A DNA stretch of 64,000 nt. Source: Tepidibacillus fermentans. GTDB taxonomy: Bacteria > Bacillota > Bacilli > Tepidibacillales > Tepidibacillaceae. The stretch spans positions 1 to 64,000 of the forward strand of contig NZ_SMAB01000009.1 in NCBI RefSeq assembly GCF_004342885.1, in the 5' to 3' direction. Every line of letters starts with the position of its first letter. The first letter of the stretch is position 1. The position numbers and the translations under genes were made by a program. This document shows positions 35,184-44,255 of the stretch, in pieces. Under the pieces are notes generated by a model, which searched no databases, was not told the origin of the DNA, and worked only from the letters and a program-made list of their open reading frames with translations.

Positions 35184-38100
35184 TCACCTTAACCTAATAT
35201 GAACATTCTTTATAACTTCCATATTACCATTTAAAAATTCAAAGTGTACATGGGGACCAATATTTCCGTGCCTTCCGTGGATATCATTAGGTTTAGCTCT
35301 AAATTGCCGTGAACCATCTCGACTTCTCCACTTACCAGGAGACACTTCAATATAATCTTTACCGAGAAATTTCCTTTTTTCAACTTCTAAATTTGATTTC
35401 CTAATAACTCTACGATATTCAGTGATTTGTTTTGTATTGCTGGTAACCTTCTCTTTTTGGTAAAGCTTTCTATTAACTTTACCCTTACCCTTAGAAGCAA
35501 AGAACTGTAAGTCTAATTTTAATAGACCCGCATTACCCTTTCTACTAATCCCTAACTTTGGTGTCTTGGCAAATTTAAATCCAAATTTTAAACCTTTAAA
35601 GGCTGTTTTTCCTCCACCGCCGGTAAAAATCCCTACTCCCGCCATCAGCCGATCGGTGACGGATAGCTTCCGTCCTGTTACTAAGTCCCGGCCAATAATC
35701 GCCTCTATTCCACTTTTAATATTGCCGACTACAGGGATGAAGTCAAGGGCCATCGATCCTGCTTGCCGTTTAAAGGATGATGATGGCAGTCGGAACTTTT
35801 TCCATTTCGGCAGTTTTTTCAAAAAGTATCCTGCTTTAAGGTCAAATCCATACCTTGATGGCGTTGATTGATGATAAATATACCGGCTTTGGACGGTAAC
35901 GTTATTTTGAACATCATATGGCTGTCTTACACCGGCTACCGATCGAAAATAGCTGCTTCTCATGGCGATGATTTCTTCTTTTGTCGGAGGGGGTGGCGTC
36001 ACTTCTTGACGACCACTTTCGCCTCCTGTACTCCCTCCAAGGCCCCCATATTTTACTAATTCCCCATAGGTTTGAGGTCCTGCGATGCCATCCACCGTGA
36101 TATGGACATATCTTTGAAAGTCGATGACTGCCCCTTCGGTTAGCGGACCAAAGTTTCCGTCAATGGGGCCTGGAGAAAATCCAACGTTCTTCAACATGGT
36201 TTGTAGGTCCGAAACAAACGGTCCTTCATCACCACGTTTTAATATTTGTCCTGTCCAATTGCTTGATTCTGCTTGTCGCCCTGTCGGGTCAATGAATGCA
36301 AGTGGATTATTATTAACATACACATATCGGTTTAAGCTTTGCGGGATATCCATCCAACCTGTAAATGTATCCTCTGATACAAAGCGCCCTTCATTTGGAC
36401 TGTACCATCTTGCCGCAAAGTCAATGAGTCCTGCTTTTGCGTCATAGGATTTGCCTGTAAATCCAACTACATTGTATGGGGCTGCCATCTGTGTAAACAG
36501 GTTGCCGAAGGCATCATAGCGATATTTCATGATCGGTTCGCCAATGCGGTCGGTGACATCCATGATATTCCCTAACGCGTCTTCATGGTAATATAACAAC
36601 CCACCCCGTGTACGTATGTTGCCTTCGTAGCCTTCTTGTTTGCGACCGTGGAATCCGAACATTTTCCGGGCGATCACTTGATCGGCCCCAATGTAATATT
36701 GGGCTAATGGCTGGCCGTTTTCGCCGTATTCTTTAAAGACATTGACACCATCGTATAAATATTGGGTCGTTTCTTGATAAAGGGCTTTGCCGAGCTTTTT
36801 CTTGAGACCGTTCTTTTCTCCTTTGCCGCGATTTATGGCATTTTCCAGTCCCTTTCCTCGGCCGTTGCCGATGAGGGAAGCATCATAATATTCTTGATCC
36901 CTTACGGCTTTTCTTCGTAAAGCATCATACTCGTATTCCACTTGGGAACCGTCTGGATAATATACTCCTTTTAGACGGTTATCTGTCGTATATTCATATT
37001 TGATAGTACCTTCTTTTGTTTCTTTTTCAATAAGGTTGCCATTCGCATCATAATAATAGTATTCGTCTCCTGCTTGAACAAGTTCATTCAGTTCATTATA
37101 GCGATATTTCGTTACTTTTCCGTCTTCTGACTGTTCAATCCGGTTGCCGACTTCGTCGTATTTGTATGTTACCGTGCGGACGGGCTTTTTGACGTAGTCT
37201 GGCGTTTCGTCGAAGGTGGTTGGGCCCTCTTCATAAAATTGATTCCAATCCTTTGGTCCTTTGCCAACTCCGTGATAACGCTCCGCTTGTTTTTCTTTCT
37301 TCTCTTTTTCGTTATTATTCGGTTTGTTCGACGTGTTCGCTTCTTGCTTCGTTGATTCCTCTTGATTCTGTCTTGCTTCGTCTGGTTTTCCGTTGTTACG
37401 GTTATGTTCATCTGAAACCTCTTTCGCTTCTGCGATGGTGTTAAAGAAGCTTACGATTTCTTTCCAAATTTCTTTAAAGAAATTGATCACCTTCGTAAGG
37501 ACGGCTTTTGCTTTTTCTACGATTTTACCGAAGAACGTTTTTTCTTCTTCTTTTGATGTAGTTTTGTCTTCGCTCTTTGCTTTTCTCTCTTTTGGAACGT
37601 TAGTTTCTTGATCCGCTTCTTTTTCTTCTTGTCCTTTTATTGTTTCTGTCGCCTTTTGGCTATTTTCTCCAAAGATATAGCTGACAAAATTGGCGACAAA
37701 TGAAGATTCTTCGGAGTCTTCCTCTTCACCGTCTTTTGATTGATCTTTCTTTGTCCCTTTTTTCTCGTTAGGCGGTGTATAAACGGTATTTCGAATTGCT
37801 TCGATTTTTTCTTTCGGGTAGGTTACTTCCGTTAAACGATTCAGCGCGTCATATTTGTATACGGTCTTCGCTCCGTCCTCTTCTACCTGAGTGAGACGGT
37901 TGCCAACTTTATCATACGTGTAATGAAACGATGTAAGGAATGTTTTTCCTTGATGTTTGACAGATGTTAGTTGACTGTTTTCGTCGTATTGATAGGTTGT
38001 CTTGATGCCATTGGCACGGGAGATGGTGGCGATTTGTCCCGCACCGTTATAAGTAAACGATGTCTCATTCTCGTCTGGATCAATGAGCTTGGTGATTTCA

Positions 38101-41100
38101 TTGCGACCATTATATTCATATCGAATGATTCGATCTTCCGGATCTTGGATTTGTGTGCGGTTGCCAGCGGCATCATATGTAAATCTTGTTGTTTTATTCA
38201 ACTTCGTATTCGTCAATGCGGTTAAGCGATTTAACGCATCATATTCATAGATTTCCGTCGTAGCCGGGCTTGATGCTTTGATCATATTCCCAGCCGCATC
38301 ATATGAATAAGTTAGTTTCTCGTCGCCTAAATCGATACTGGTCAACTCTTGGCGCTTGTTGTATGCATATTGAATCGTCTGTCCTTTCGGATCGATTTCT
38401 TGCACGAGGTTTCCAACTTTGTCATACACGTATTGGTGCACTTCGCCAAGGGCATTGATTTCCTTAATGACTTGACCAATGGCATCATAAACCCATTCCG
38501 TTTGATTCCCTTTGGCATCGATCATTTTTGTCATTTGTCCAAGTTGGTCATATAAATAAGTGGTTTGATTTCCTAAAGCATCTTTGACTTTTGTCAAGTT
38601 CCCAACCGAATCATACTCATAGCTTGTAATACGGCCTTCCGCATCCTTAATGCTCTTAACATTCCCTACTTCGTCATACGTATAGGTAGTTGTATCCCCT
38701 TTTGGATTGATTTCTTGGATTAAACGGTTCATTTTGTCATAAACAAATGTTGACGTATGATTTTGTTGATTGGTCATTTTAATCATGTTTCCGGCTTTGT
38801 CATAGCCATAAGAAACGGTATATCCTAATGGATCCGTTACTTTTACCAATCTCCCCGCTTCATCATAGTGAAACTTTGTCACAAAGCCTCGTTCGTCCTT
38901 AAAAGAATCAACGTTTCCGACCTTGTTATAGGTAAAGCTGATCTTTTGTTGATGCGGATTGATTATCTCACGTAATTGGTTATTTAAATCATACTTGTAG
39001 TTCCATGTATGGCCGCGAGCATCCATCAGTGCCGTCATGTTGCCGACAGCGTCATAGGACATCTTTGTCACAAACCCCTCGGGGTCGATGATTTCACGAA
39101 TATTTCCAACCTCATCGTACGAGATTTTAGTGATATGGCCAAGCGGATCCGTTATCTTCGTCAGCCTTTGCAGCGCATCATATTGATAGCTCGTTATCTC
39201 CCCAAGCGCATTTTTCACAGATTTCAATAAGCCATTTGCTGTGTAGGAATATTCCGTTTTCCCTTTTAGAGGATCAATTTCCTTTATTAACTCCCCTGCT
39301 AGGTTATATTGGAATTCTGTTTTAGCCCCGTTTGGCTCTATGATCGACGCAACATTTCCGGCGGCATCATAGCCATATTGGACTTTTTGTCCTTTCGGAT
39401 CGACGATTTCAACCATCCGGTCAAGTGCATCATACGTATATTGTGTGATAAATCCTTCCGCATCCTTGACAGAAGTCATTCTTCCCAGCTCATCATAGGT
39501 CCAAGAGGTGATGTGTCCTTTTGGATCGATCGCCGACTCAAGTAAAAACCTTTCGTTAAATCGGTAAACAGAAGTTGCCCCACCAGGCTCTATCACCTTA
39601 ACGCTTCGATCAGATAAGTTGTATTCATACTTGGTTTCATGTCCTTCTTCATTCACATACTTCGTCATCCGGCCTAAAGCATCGTAAGAAAATGTGGATG
39701 CATTTCCTAGCGCATCCGTCACTTTCAGGAGATTTCCCACTTCATCATAAGCAAATGAATAGGCGGCTTTTAACGGATTGACGATCGCCGTAACGAGTCC
39801 AAGTGAATTATACGTATAGGTGATTGAATGACCTTGTGGATCCGTTTCTTTAATAAGCTGGCCTATCTTATCGTATTGATAAGACGTTTCTTGACCAAGG
39901 GGATCGATTACCTTGGTCACTTGACCTAGCGCATCGTAAGAGAAAGTGGTCGTGTTACCTTCTGGATCTGTCATTTTTGTCAGTTGCTGTAGTTCGTTAT
40001 ACTCATAACGGGTTACTCTTCCAAGTGGGTCTTTTATTTCGATGACATTTCCAAAATCATCGTACTGATAGCTTGTTTCAGCCCCTTTCGGATCACGAAT
40101 ACTCAATAAGTGGCCCATCTTGTCGTAAGAATACGTATAGGTTTCTCCTTTAGCATTCGTAACGTTCTTCGGAAATCCATTGGCATCATACGTGTAAGCC
40201 GTATAAAGCTTTCCGTTTAAGAACCGTTTTTCAAGCTTGTCCTTGCTATTGTATTGATATGTCCATGTTCCAAATGGCGTCACATGTTTGACAAGACGAT
40301 CCAATGCATCGTATTCAAATGTTTCATCGTTCATGAATGAGCCCGATTGACTTTTCAACCTTCCTAACGGATCATACGTATAGGAAACGGTTGCTCCCAA
40401 CGGCCCTTGAATGTCTGTTAGTTGACCTTTGACATTGTAAGTGTAGGAGGTCGTTGCGCCATTCGGCTCCTTCTTGCGAATGACTTGCCCTTTCGAATTA
40501 TATCGATACTCATAAACCGCTCCATTCGGCAGCTTGGCCTTTACCAGCCTGCCGTTTGCATCATATTCATAACGAATCGATTGGTTTTTGGCGTCTGTTA
40601 TCGAAACAAGACGGTCACCGTTATCATACGTATAAGTCGTAACGGAGCCGTTTGGCATCGTCACACTTTTTAAGCGGCCGACTTGGTCATAGGTGTATGA
40701 AATCGTTTGGCCTAATGGGTTAGTGACCGTTTTGAGCTGTCCATATGCATCATACGAATAGCGTGTGATTTTGTTGTTCAAGTCTTTAGACTCCGTCACA
40801 AGTCCTCGCGAATCATATCTGAATTCTTCTTTTTGCCCTAACGGATATTCAACAGATATTAAATTTCCTTTCGCATCGTATGTCCGCTTCCATACCCGTC
40901 CTTCTCCGTCTTTAATGATCATAGGCAATTGAAGATTGGAGTCATAGGTAATATTCGATTCTTCTCCTAACGATGACTTTTCCACTGTAATATGATGAAA
41001 CTCGTTATATTGAATGGATATCGTTTCAAGCGGTCCCGAAACATTGGTCAAGCGCTTTTGTTCGTCAAATGAATATGTGTATATGTTTCCAAGAGCATCT

Positions 41101-42278
41101 ACTTTTTTCGTTATATTGTAGTCTTCGTTGTAAAAATAAGCCGTTGAATGTCCTAATCCGTCGTAAACCGTTACTTGATGATCTCCGTACTCATATCTGT
41201 ATAGTAAATCGCCCTCATGTGTCACTTTGGACACGCGATCTCCTGTATAAGAAAACTGCTTAGTGCCAGTTTGAGAATCTGTCACTGACAGAAGGCGATG
41301 CTCGTTGTCATATGAATACGATTCCGTCGTTCCATCAGGATGCGTGACTTTTCGCAGTTCATTGTTTTCATAGGTATACGTTGTTACACGGCCAAGTGGA
41401 TCGGTCATAGATGTGATGAGCTGACCGGCATATTCGAATGTAACGGTACGTCCATCGGGACTTTTTATTTCAACCAATCGGCCTTGGGAATCGTAGCTCA
41501 AGTTCACGCGATTTCCATTGCGGTCCTCAACGGCGATTAATTTTCCGGCTACAGGGTCTGCGTTGGTTCGCCAAGGTGCATAATACCCTTTAAAAACATA
41601 AGTGGTTCCATGGGGTTGTGTTACGCGATATTCATCTTTCGAAATTCGTTTTAGGGATGACTTGGTGGATCCTTCCGCAGTGTAATAGCCTTTATCAAGC
41701 GGATAATAAATCGCCGGATCGCCATCATACTCATCCACTAATAAACTTTCGTCTTCTTTGTGATACGTATAATTCACCTTTGTTCCATCTGATTTAAATT
41801 CCGTGATATGAAACTCATCAAACATTTGTATGTAGTGATTATAAGGAAATGTCCAGCCATAACCGAAAGGTGACAAGCGATTCTTTTGGCTCGAATGATA
41901 TAATCGCTGGATTGTCACTGGAAACCCATAAGAAGGGAGTATAAAGTCATCTCTTTGAACAAATGCATTCCCTTTTGGAATCTCTACAGGTTCCTCCAAT
42001 ACAGGTGGTTCCGGTGATTGGGCAAAGTGACTGTCGTTTAATAAACTTGGGATAGCTGAGTTGCCATCTGTAGATTGGTTATTAAATAACGAAGCAAATC
42101 CTTGGGAATACCCCGGCGGCTGTCCAGGCTGCGGAAGCCATTCTTCTAGAAAAGGATTTAAAAATGCTTCAGGCGTAGCCGCTTCAGCTTTTTTGGTCAT
42201 TCCAGGCAAAACAGAATTTGTGATGAGCAGAATAACCATGAAATAAATAATAGATTTGTAGAGAACTCGTTTCTTCAA
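35184..42278 (-). CDS. Full-length secreted Rhs/YD-repeat polymorphic toxin
   Basis: The 2364-aa protein has a Sec signal peptide (MKKRVLYK... to AEAA), a DUF6531-like N-terminal region (near 110-200), dozens of YD repeats (about 250-1480), a charged Lys/Glu-rich insert (about 1490-1670), more YD repeats and the Rhs core ending in FIDPTG (near 1995). A peptidoglycan-binding domain (about 2013-2075), a pretoxin segment (about 2175-2220), DLQFFAS and a tip ending in HGRHGNIGPHVHFEF follow. The tip resembles a His-rich nuclease-type toxin. I chose TTG 42278 because AAAGGAG lies 11 nt upstream and a clean signal peptide follows. Confidence 0.9.
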   Translation of the reverse strand: MKKRVLYKSIIYFMVILLITNSVLPGMTKKAEAATPEAFLNPFLEEWLPQPGQPPGYSQGFASLFNNQSTDGNSAIPSLLNDSHFAQSPEPPVLEEPVEIPKGNAFVQRDDFILPSYGFPVTIQRLYHSSQKNRLSPFGYGWTFPYNHYIQMFDEFHITEFKSDGTKVNYTYHKEDESLLVDEYDGDPAIYYPLDKGYYTAEGSTKSSLKRISKDEYRVTQPHGTTYVFKGYYAPWRTNADPVAGKLIAVEDRNGNRVNLSYDSQGRLVEIKSPDGRTVTFEYAGQLITSMTDPLGRVTTYTYENNELRKVTHPDGTTESYSYDNEHRLLSVTDSQTGTKQFSYTGDRVSKVTHEGDLLYRYEYGDHQVTVYDGLGHSTAYFYNEDYNITKKVDALGNIYTYSFDEQKRLTNVSGPLETISIQYNEFHHITVEKSSLGEESNITYDSNLQLPMIIKDGEGRVWKRTYDAKGNLISVEYPLGQKEEFRYDSRGLVTESKDLNNKITRYSYDAYGQLKTVTNPLGQTISYTYDQVGRLKSVTMPNGSVTTYTYDNGDRLVSITDAKNQSIRYEYDANGRLVKAKLPNGAVYEYRYNSKGQVIRKKEPNGATTSYTYNVKGQLTDIQGPLGATVSYTYDPLGRLKSQSGSFMNDETFEYDALDRLVKHVTPFGTWTYQYNSKDKLEKRFLNGKLYTAYTYDANGFPKNVTNAKGETYTYSYDKMGHLLSIRDPKGAETSYQYDDFGNVIEIKDPLGRVTRYEYNELQQLTKMTDPEGNTTTFSYDALGQVTKVIDPLGQETSYQYDKIGQLIKETDPQGHSITYTYNSLGLVTAIVNPLKAAYSFAYDEVGNLLKVTDALGNASTFSYDALGRMTKYVNEEGHETKYEYNLSDRSVKVIEPGGATSVYRFNERFLLESAIDPKGHITSWTYDELGRMTSVKDAEGFITQYTYDALDRMVEIVDPKGQKVQYGYDAAGNVASIIEPNGAKTEFQYNLAGELIKEIDPLKGKTEYSYTANGLLKSVKNALGEITSYQYDALQRLTKITDPLGHITKISYDEVGNIREIIDPEGFVTKMSYDAVGNMTALMDARGHTWNYKYDLNNQLREIINPHQQKISFTYNKVGNVDSFKDERGFVTKFHYDEAGRLVKVTDPLGYTVSYGYDKAGNMIKMTNQQNHTSTFVYDKMNRLIQEINPKGDTTTYTYDEVGNVKSIKDAEGRITSYEYDSVGNLTKVKDALGNQTTYLYDQLGQMTKMIDAKGNQTEWVYDAIGQVIKEINALGEVHQYVYDKVGNLVQEIDPKGQTIQYAYNKRQELTSIDLGDEKLTYSYDAAGNMIKASSPATTEIYEYDALNRLTALTNTKLNKTTRFTYDAAGNRTQIQDPEDRIIRYEYNGRNEITKLIDPDENETSFTYNGAGQIATISRANGIKTTYQYDENSQLTSVKHQGKTFLTSFHYTYDKVGNRLTQVEEDGAKTVYKYDALNRLTEVTYPKEKIEAIRNTVYTPPNEKKGTKKDQSKDGEEEDSEESSFVANFVSYIFGENSQKATETIKGQEEKEADQETNVPKERKAKSEDKTTSKEEEKTFFGKIVEKAKAVLTKVINFFKEIWKEIVSFFNTIAEAKEVSDEHNRNNGKPDEARQNQEESTKQEANTSNKPNNNEKEKKEKQAERYHGVGKGPKDWNQFYEEGPTTFDETPDYVKKPVRTVTYKYDEVGNRIEQSEDGKVTKYRYNELNELVQAGDEYYYYDANGNLIEKETKEGTIKYEYTTDNRLKGVYYPDGSQVEYEYDALRRKAVRDQEYYDASLIGNGRGKGLENAINRGKGEKNGLKKKLGKALYQETTQYLYDGVNVFKEYGENGQPLAQYYIGADQVIARKMFGFHGRKQEGYEGNIRTRGGLLYYHEDALGNIMDVTDRIGEPIMKYRYDAFGNLFTQMAAPYNVVGFTGKSYDAKAGLIDFAARWYSPNEGRFVSEDTFTGWMDIPQSLNRYVYVNNNPLAFIDPTGRQAESSNWTGQILKRGDEGPFVSDLQTMLKNVGFSPGPIDGNFGPLTEGAVIDFQRYVHITVDGIAGPQTYGELVKYGGLGGSTGGESGRQEVTPPPPTKEEIIAMRSSYFRSVAGVRQPYDVQNNVTVQSRYIYHQSTPSRYGFDLKAGYFLKKLPKWKKFRLPSSSFKRQAGSMALDFIPVVGNIKSGIEAIIGRDLVTGRKLSVTDRLMAGVGIFTGGGGKTAFKGLKFGFKFAKTPKLGISRKGNAGLLKLDLQFFASKGKGKVNRKLYQKEKVTSNTKQITEYRRVIRKSNLEVEKRKFLGKDYIEVSPGKWRSRDGSRQFRAKPNDIHGRHGNIGPHVHFEFLNGNMEVIKNVHIRLR

Positions 42279-42287
42279 AACAAAAAC

Positions 42288-42352
42288 AACTCCTTTCCAT
42301 CTACGATTTCCCATCAGTCTAAACACAAGGAACACCGTCGATGAAAAGAGTT
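42288..42352 (-). promoter_or_regulatory. Candidate SD/anti-SD pair in the Rhs leader
   Basis: The ribosome site GAAAGGAGTT (42288-42297, minus strand) can pair over 10 bp, with one G-U, with AACTCTTTTC (42343-42352) just 3' of the c-di-GMP aptamer. This would let ligand binding expose or hide the ribosome site. No T-tailed terminator is seen in the leader. Confidence 0.45.
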
Positions 42353-42354
42353 TT

Positions 42355-42456
42355 AACGCAGGAACCGTTCGGTAACCCAGCCATCCTAGCATTCACTTGC
42401 CTTAGACCTGTGGCTTTGCGTCCCCGGCTTTCGCCGGGTTTGCCTTTATCGCTGTT
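42355..42456 (-). ncRNA. Cyclic-di-GMP-I (GEMM-I) riboswitch upstream of rhs
   Basis: The minus strand contains the hallmark order AAAGGCAAACC, a GAAA-capped hairpin (CCCGGC-GAAA-GCCGGG), GACGCAAAGCCACAGG, TCTAAGG, a second hairpin arm, then GGATGGCTGGGTTACCGAA. These match the conserved core of the class I c-di-GMP aptamer, including the GAAA tetraloop and its receptor. It ends about 75 nt before the rhs start codon. Confidence 0.92.
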
Positions 42457-42491
42457 CAATTGTTCAAGTGATTTAACCTATATCAATTTCT

Positions 42492-42518
42492 ATATCGGAT
42501 CATTTTATAAAAATTTTA
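42492..42518 (-). promoter_or_regulatory. Candidate sigma-D promoter of the rhs transcript
   Basis: Minus strand TAAA (42515-42518), exactly 15 nt, then TCCGATAT (42492-42499), against the Bacillus consensus TAAA-N15-GCCGATAT. The expected start point lies about 30 nt before the aptamer. Confidence 0.6.
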
Positions 42519-42585
42519 CATTTTAGATAAAATTTAATAACTTTATTTTGTTAAAGACGATGTTTTAAATAGTTGTTTAATAGTT

Positions 42586-42682
42586 AAACAAACAGAGATC
42601 ATGGAACGAATCTATACTTCAGGAGAAGCGCAAGATTGACTTTTATGTAAACTATTGTTAAGATAAAGTTAAATTGAATAGT
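42586..42682 (+). repeat. Right copy of the 97-bp direct repeat
   Basis: It repeats 28487-28583 (tetR 3' end and promoter) with four substitutions. It abuts the c-di-AMP riboswitch and carries that riboswitch's likely promoter. Confidence 0.85.
42636..42664 (+). promoter_or_regulatory. Sigma-A promoter for the c-di-AMP riboswitch transcript
   Basis: TTGACT (42636-42641), 17 nt, TAAGAT (42659-42664). The start point would be about 42671, 13 nt before the aptamer. The same promoter is present in the left repeat. Confidence 0.6.
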
Positions 42683-42683
42683 C

Positions 42684-42820
42684 CGCACGCTGAATCATTT
42701 TTATATATGAGCGGAGGAACCAAGATTGTGGCATTGCCACTTGGGGTGAATTCTTAATGTACATTAAGGTAGGGCGACTCTCACGTCCGAACCCGACAGC
42801 TAACTTCGTAAGCGTCTCGA
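42684..42820 (+). ncRNA. Cyclic-di-AMP (ydaO/yuaA) riboswitch
   Basis: The sequence shows the conserved ydaO core: CGCTGAATC near the 5' end, GGAGGAACCA, TTGGGGTGAATT, AGGTAGGGCGACTCTC, then CCGAACCCGACAGCTAAC-TTCGTAAGCGT closing the first stem. In the known family c-di-AMP binding turns expression off. The terminator at 42865 lies between it and the symporter gene. Confidence 0.93.
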
Positions 42821-42864
42821 GGGGTAGGATCTCGTTTATTACGAGTCTTATTTTGGCGTATTTT

Positions 42865-42904
42865 AAGCCATAGAAGACTTTGCCCTTCTATGGCTTTATT
42901 TTAT
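42865..42904 (+). terminator. Riboswitch-controlled terminator
   Basis: AAGCCATAGAAG pairs perfectly with CTTCTATGGCTT (12 bp, 8-nt loop) and is followed by a T-rich run, just ahead of the symporter's ribosome site. Confidence 0.8.
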
Positions 42905-42921
42905 CTTCAAGGAGGTATGCT

Positions 42922-44193
42922 ATGAAATTAACAGGAAAAATTTTATTGGCATTAGGATTAGGTGCATTGTTTGGTTTAGGATTAAATCTTTTTGCACCAC
43001 ATGTATTCCCATCAGTTGATCAATATCTTCTTACCCCACTAGGCAAAATCTTTCTTAATCTCATTAATATGTTAGTGGTACCCATCGTCTTTTTCTCTAT
43101 TACCCTTGGAACAGCTGGAATTGGTGATCCTAAAAAATTAGGAAGAATTGGAAGTAAAACATTAATTTACTTTATCTCCACAACAGCAATTGCGATCATC
43201 ATTGGTTTAGCTTTAGCACTTACCATTCAACCTGGAGCAGGCTGGCAATTTTCTGCTGAACAAGCTAATTTTAAACCAAAAGAAGCCCCACCTATTATGG
43301 AAACGTTGCTCAATATCATCCCAAAAAACCCCATTCAATCCATGGCAAATGGAGATATGTTACCTTTAATTTTCTTCTCAGTTTTCATTGGTATCGGAAT
43401 CGCAGCCCTAGGAAAAAAAGCGCGAACTTTCCACGCTTTTGTTGAACAAGGAAATGAAATTATGATGTATTTAGTTACTCTCATGATGAAGTTTGCCCCA
43501 TATGGTACGTTTGGTTTAATTGCCTCGGCAATTGGTAAACAAGGGTTTACTGCGATCCGTGCAATGGGATTGTACATGTCGGTTGTGATTCTTGCTTTAT
43601 TCATCCATACGATTGCAACCTATGGTTCCATGATCTTATTCATTGCAAAAAGAAATCCGATCGACTTTTTCAAAGGATTCTTTCCAGCAATGGCCGTTGC
43701 TTTTAGTACATCAAGTAGTGGTGCAACACTACCGGTATCAATGAAAACAGCACAAGAAAATTTAAAGGTACCTGAACCCATTAGCAGTTTCGTTCAACCA
43801 CTGGGTGCCACCATTAACATGGATGGTACTGCAATTATGCAAGGTGTGGCTACTGTCTTTATCGCCCAAGTTTACGGTGTTGATTTAACCTTTAGTCAAA
43901 TCATCACTGTTGTTTTAACGGCGACACTTGCAAGTATTGGAACAGCTTCCGTTCCAGGTGTAGGCTTGGTTATGTTAACGATGGTGTTAAAATCGGTTGG
44001 TTTACCTGTTGAAGGAATTGGCTTAATCCTAGGTGTTGATCGACTCCTTGATATGCTTCGTACAGCAGTGAATGCAACTGGTGATGCGGCTTGTGCTGTG
44101 GTAATCACAAAGACAGAAGAAAAATATCATCCTGAATGGAATCAAGAGGAAGAATCGGTACCATATAGAGAAACTGAAGAACTCATAGGATAA
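42922..44193 (+). CDS. Dicarboxylate/glutamate:cation symporter (DAACS family)
   Basis: The 423-aa membrane protein has the family hallmarks: a Ser-rich SSSGATLP motif, GATINMDGTA, and GTASVPGVGLVML with eight helices and two re-entrant loops. It imports glutamate, aspartate or C4-dicarboxylates with Na+ or H+. The start is ATG 42922, 6 nt after AAGGAGG; an in-frame ATG at 42880 lies inside the terminator. Control by a c-di-AMP riboswitch fits a role in osmotic or K+/glutamate balance. Confidence 0.92.
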   Translation: MKLTGKILLALGLGALFGLGLNLFAPHVFPSVDQYLLTPLGKIFLNLINMLVVPIVFFSITLGTAGIGDPKKLGRIGSKTLIYFISTTAIAIIIGLALALTIQPGAGWQFSAEQANFKPKEAPPIMETLLNIIPKNPIQSMANGDMLPLIFFSVFIGIGIAALGKKARTFHAFVEQGNEIMMYLVTLMMKFAPYGTFGLIASAIGKQGFTAIRAMGLYMSVVILALFIHTIATYGSMILFIAKRNPIDFFKGFFPAMAVAFSTSSSGATLPVSMKTAQENLKVPEPISSFVQPLGATINMDGTAIMQGVATVFIAQVYGVDLTFSQIITVVLTATLASIGTASVPGVGLVMLTMVLKSVGLPVEGIGLILGVDRLLDMLRTAVNATGDAACAVVITKTEEKYHPEWNQEEESVPYRETEELIG

Positions 44194-44195
44194 GA

Positions 44196-44232
44196 AAAAA
44201 AATATGGGCTATTCTCTCTAAAAAATAGCCCA
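44196..44232 (-). terminator. Terminator of the feo operon
   Basis: TGGGCTATT pairs with AATAGCCCA; on the minus strand the stem is followed by eight T. It may also stop symporter transcripts. Confidence 0.7.
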
Positions 44233-44255
44233 CCATTTATATTCAGACACTATGA

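Noticed and set aside
37169-37611. Open frames on either strand inside the rhs gene
   Set aside because: They are shadows of the charged Lys/Glu-rich insert of the Rhs protein and lack ribosome sites.
35500-42000. Regular repeats that could suggest a CRISPR array
   Set aside because: They are degenerate YD-repeat codons within one long reading frame, with no constant repeat/spacer structure.
42770-42820. Group II intron or IS605-type end suggested by CCGAACCCGACAGCTAAC
   Set aside because: The whole context fits the ydaO c-di-AMP aptamer core, followed by a terminator and gene.
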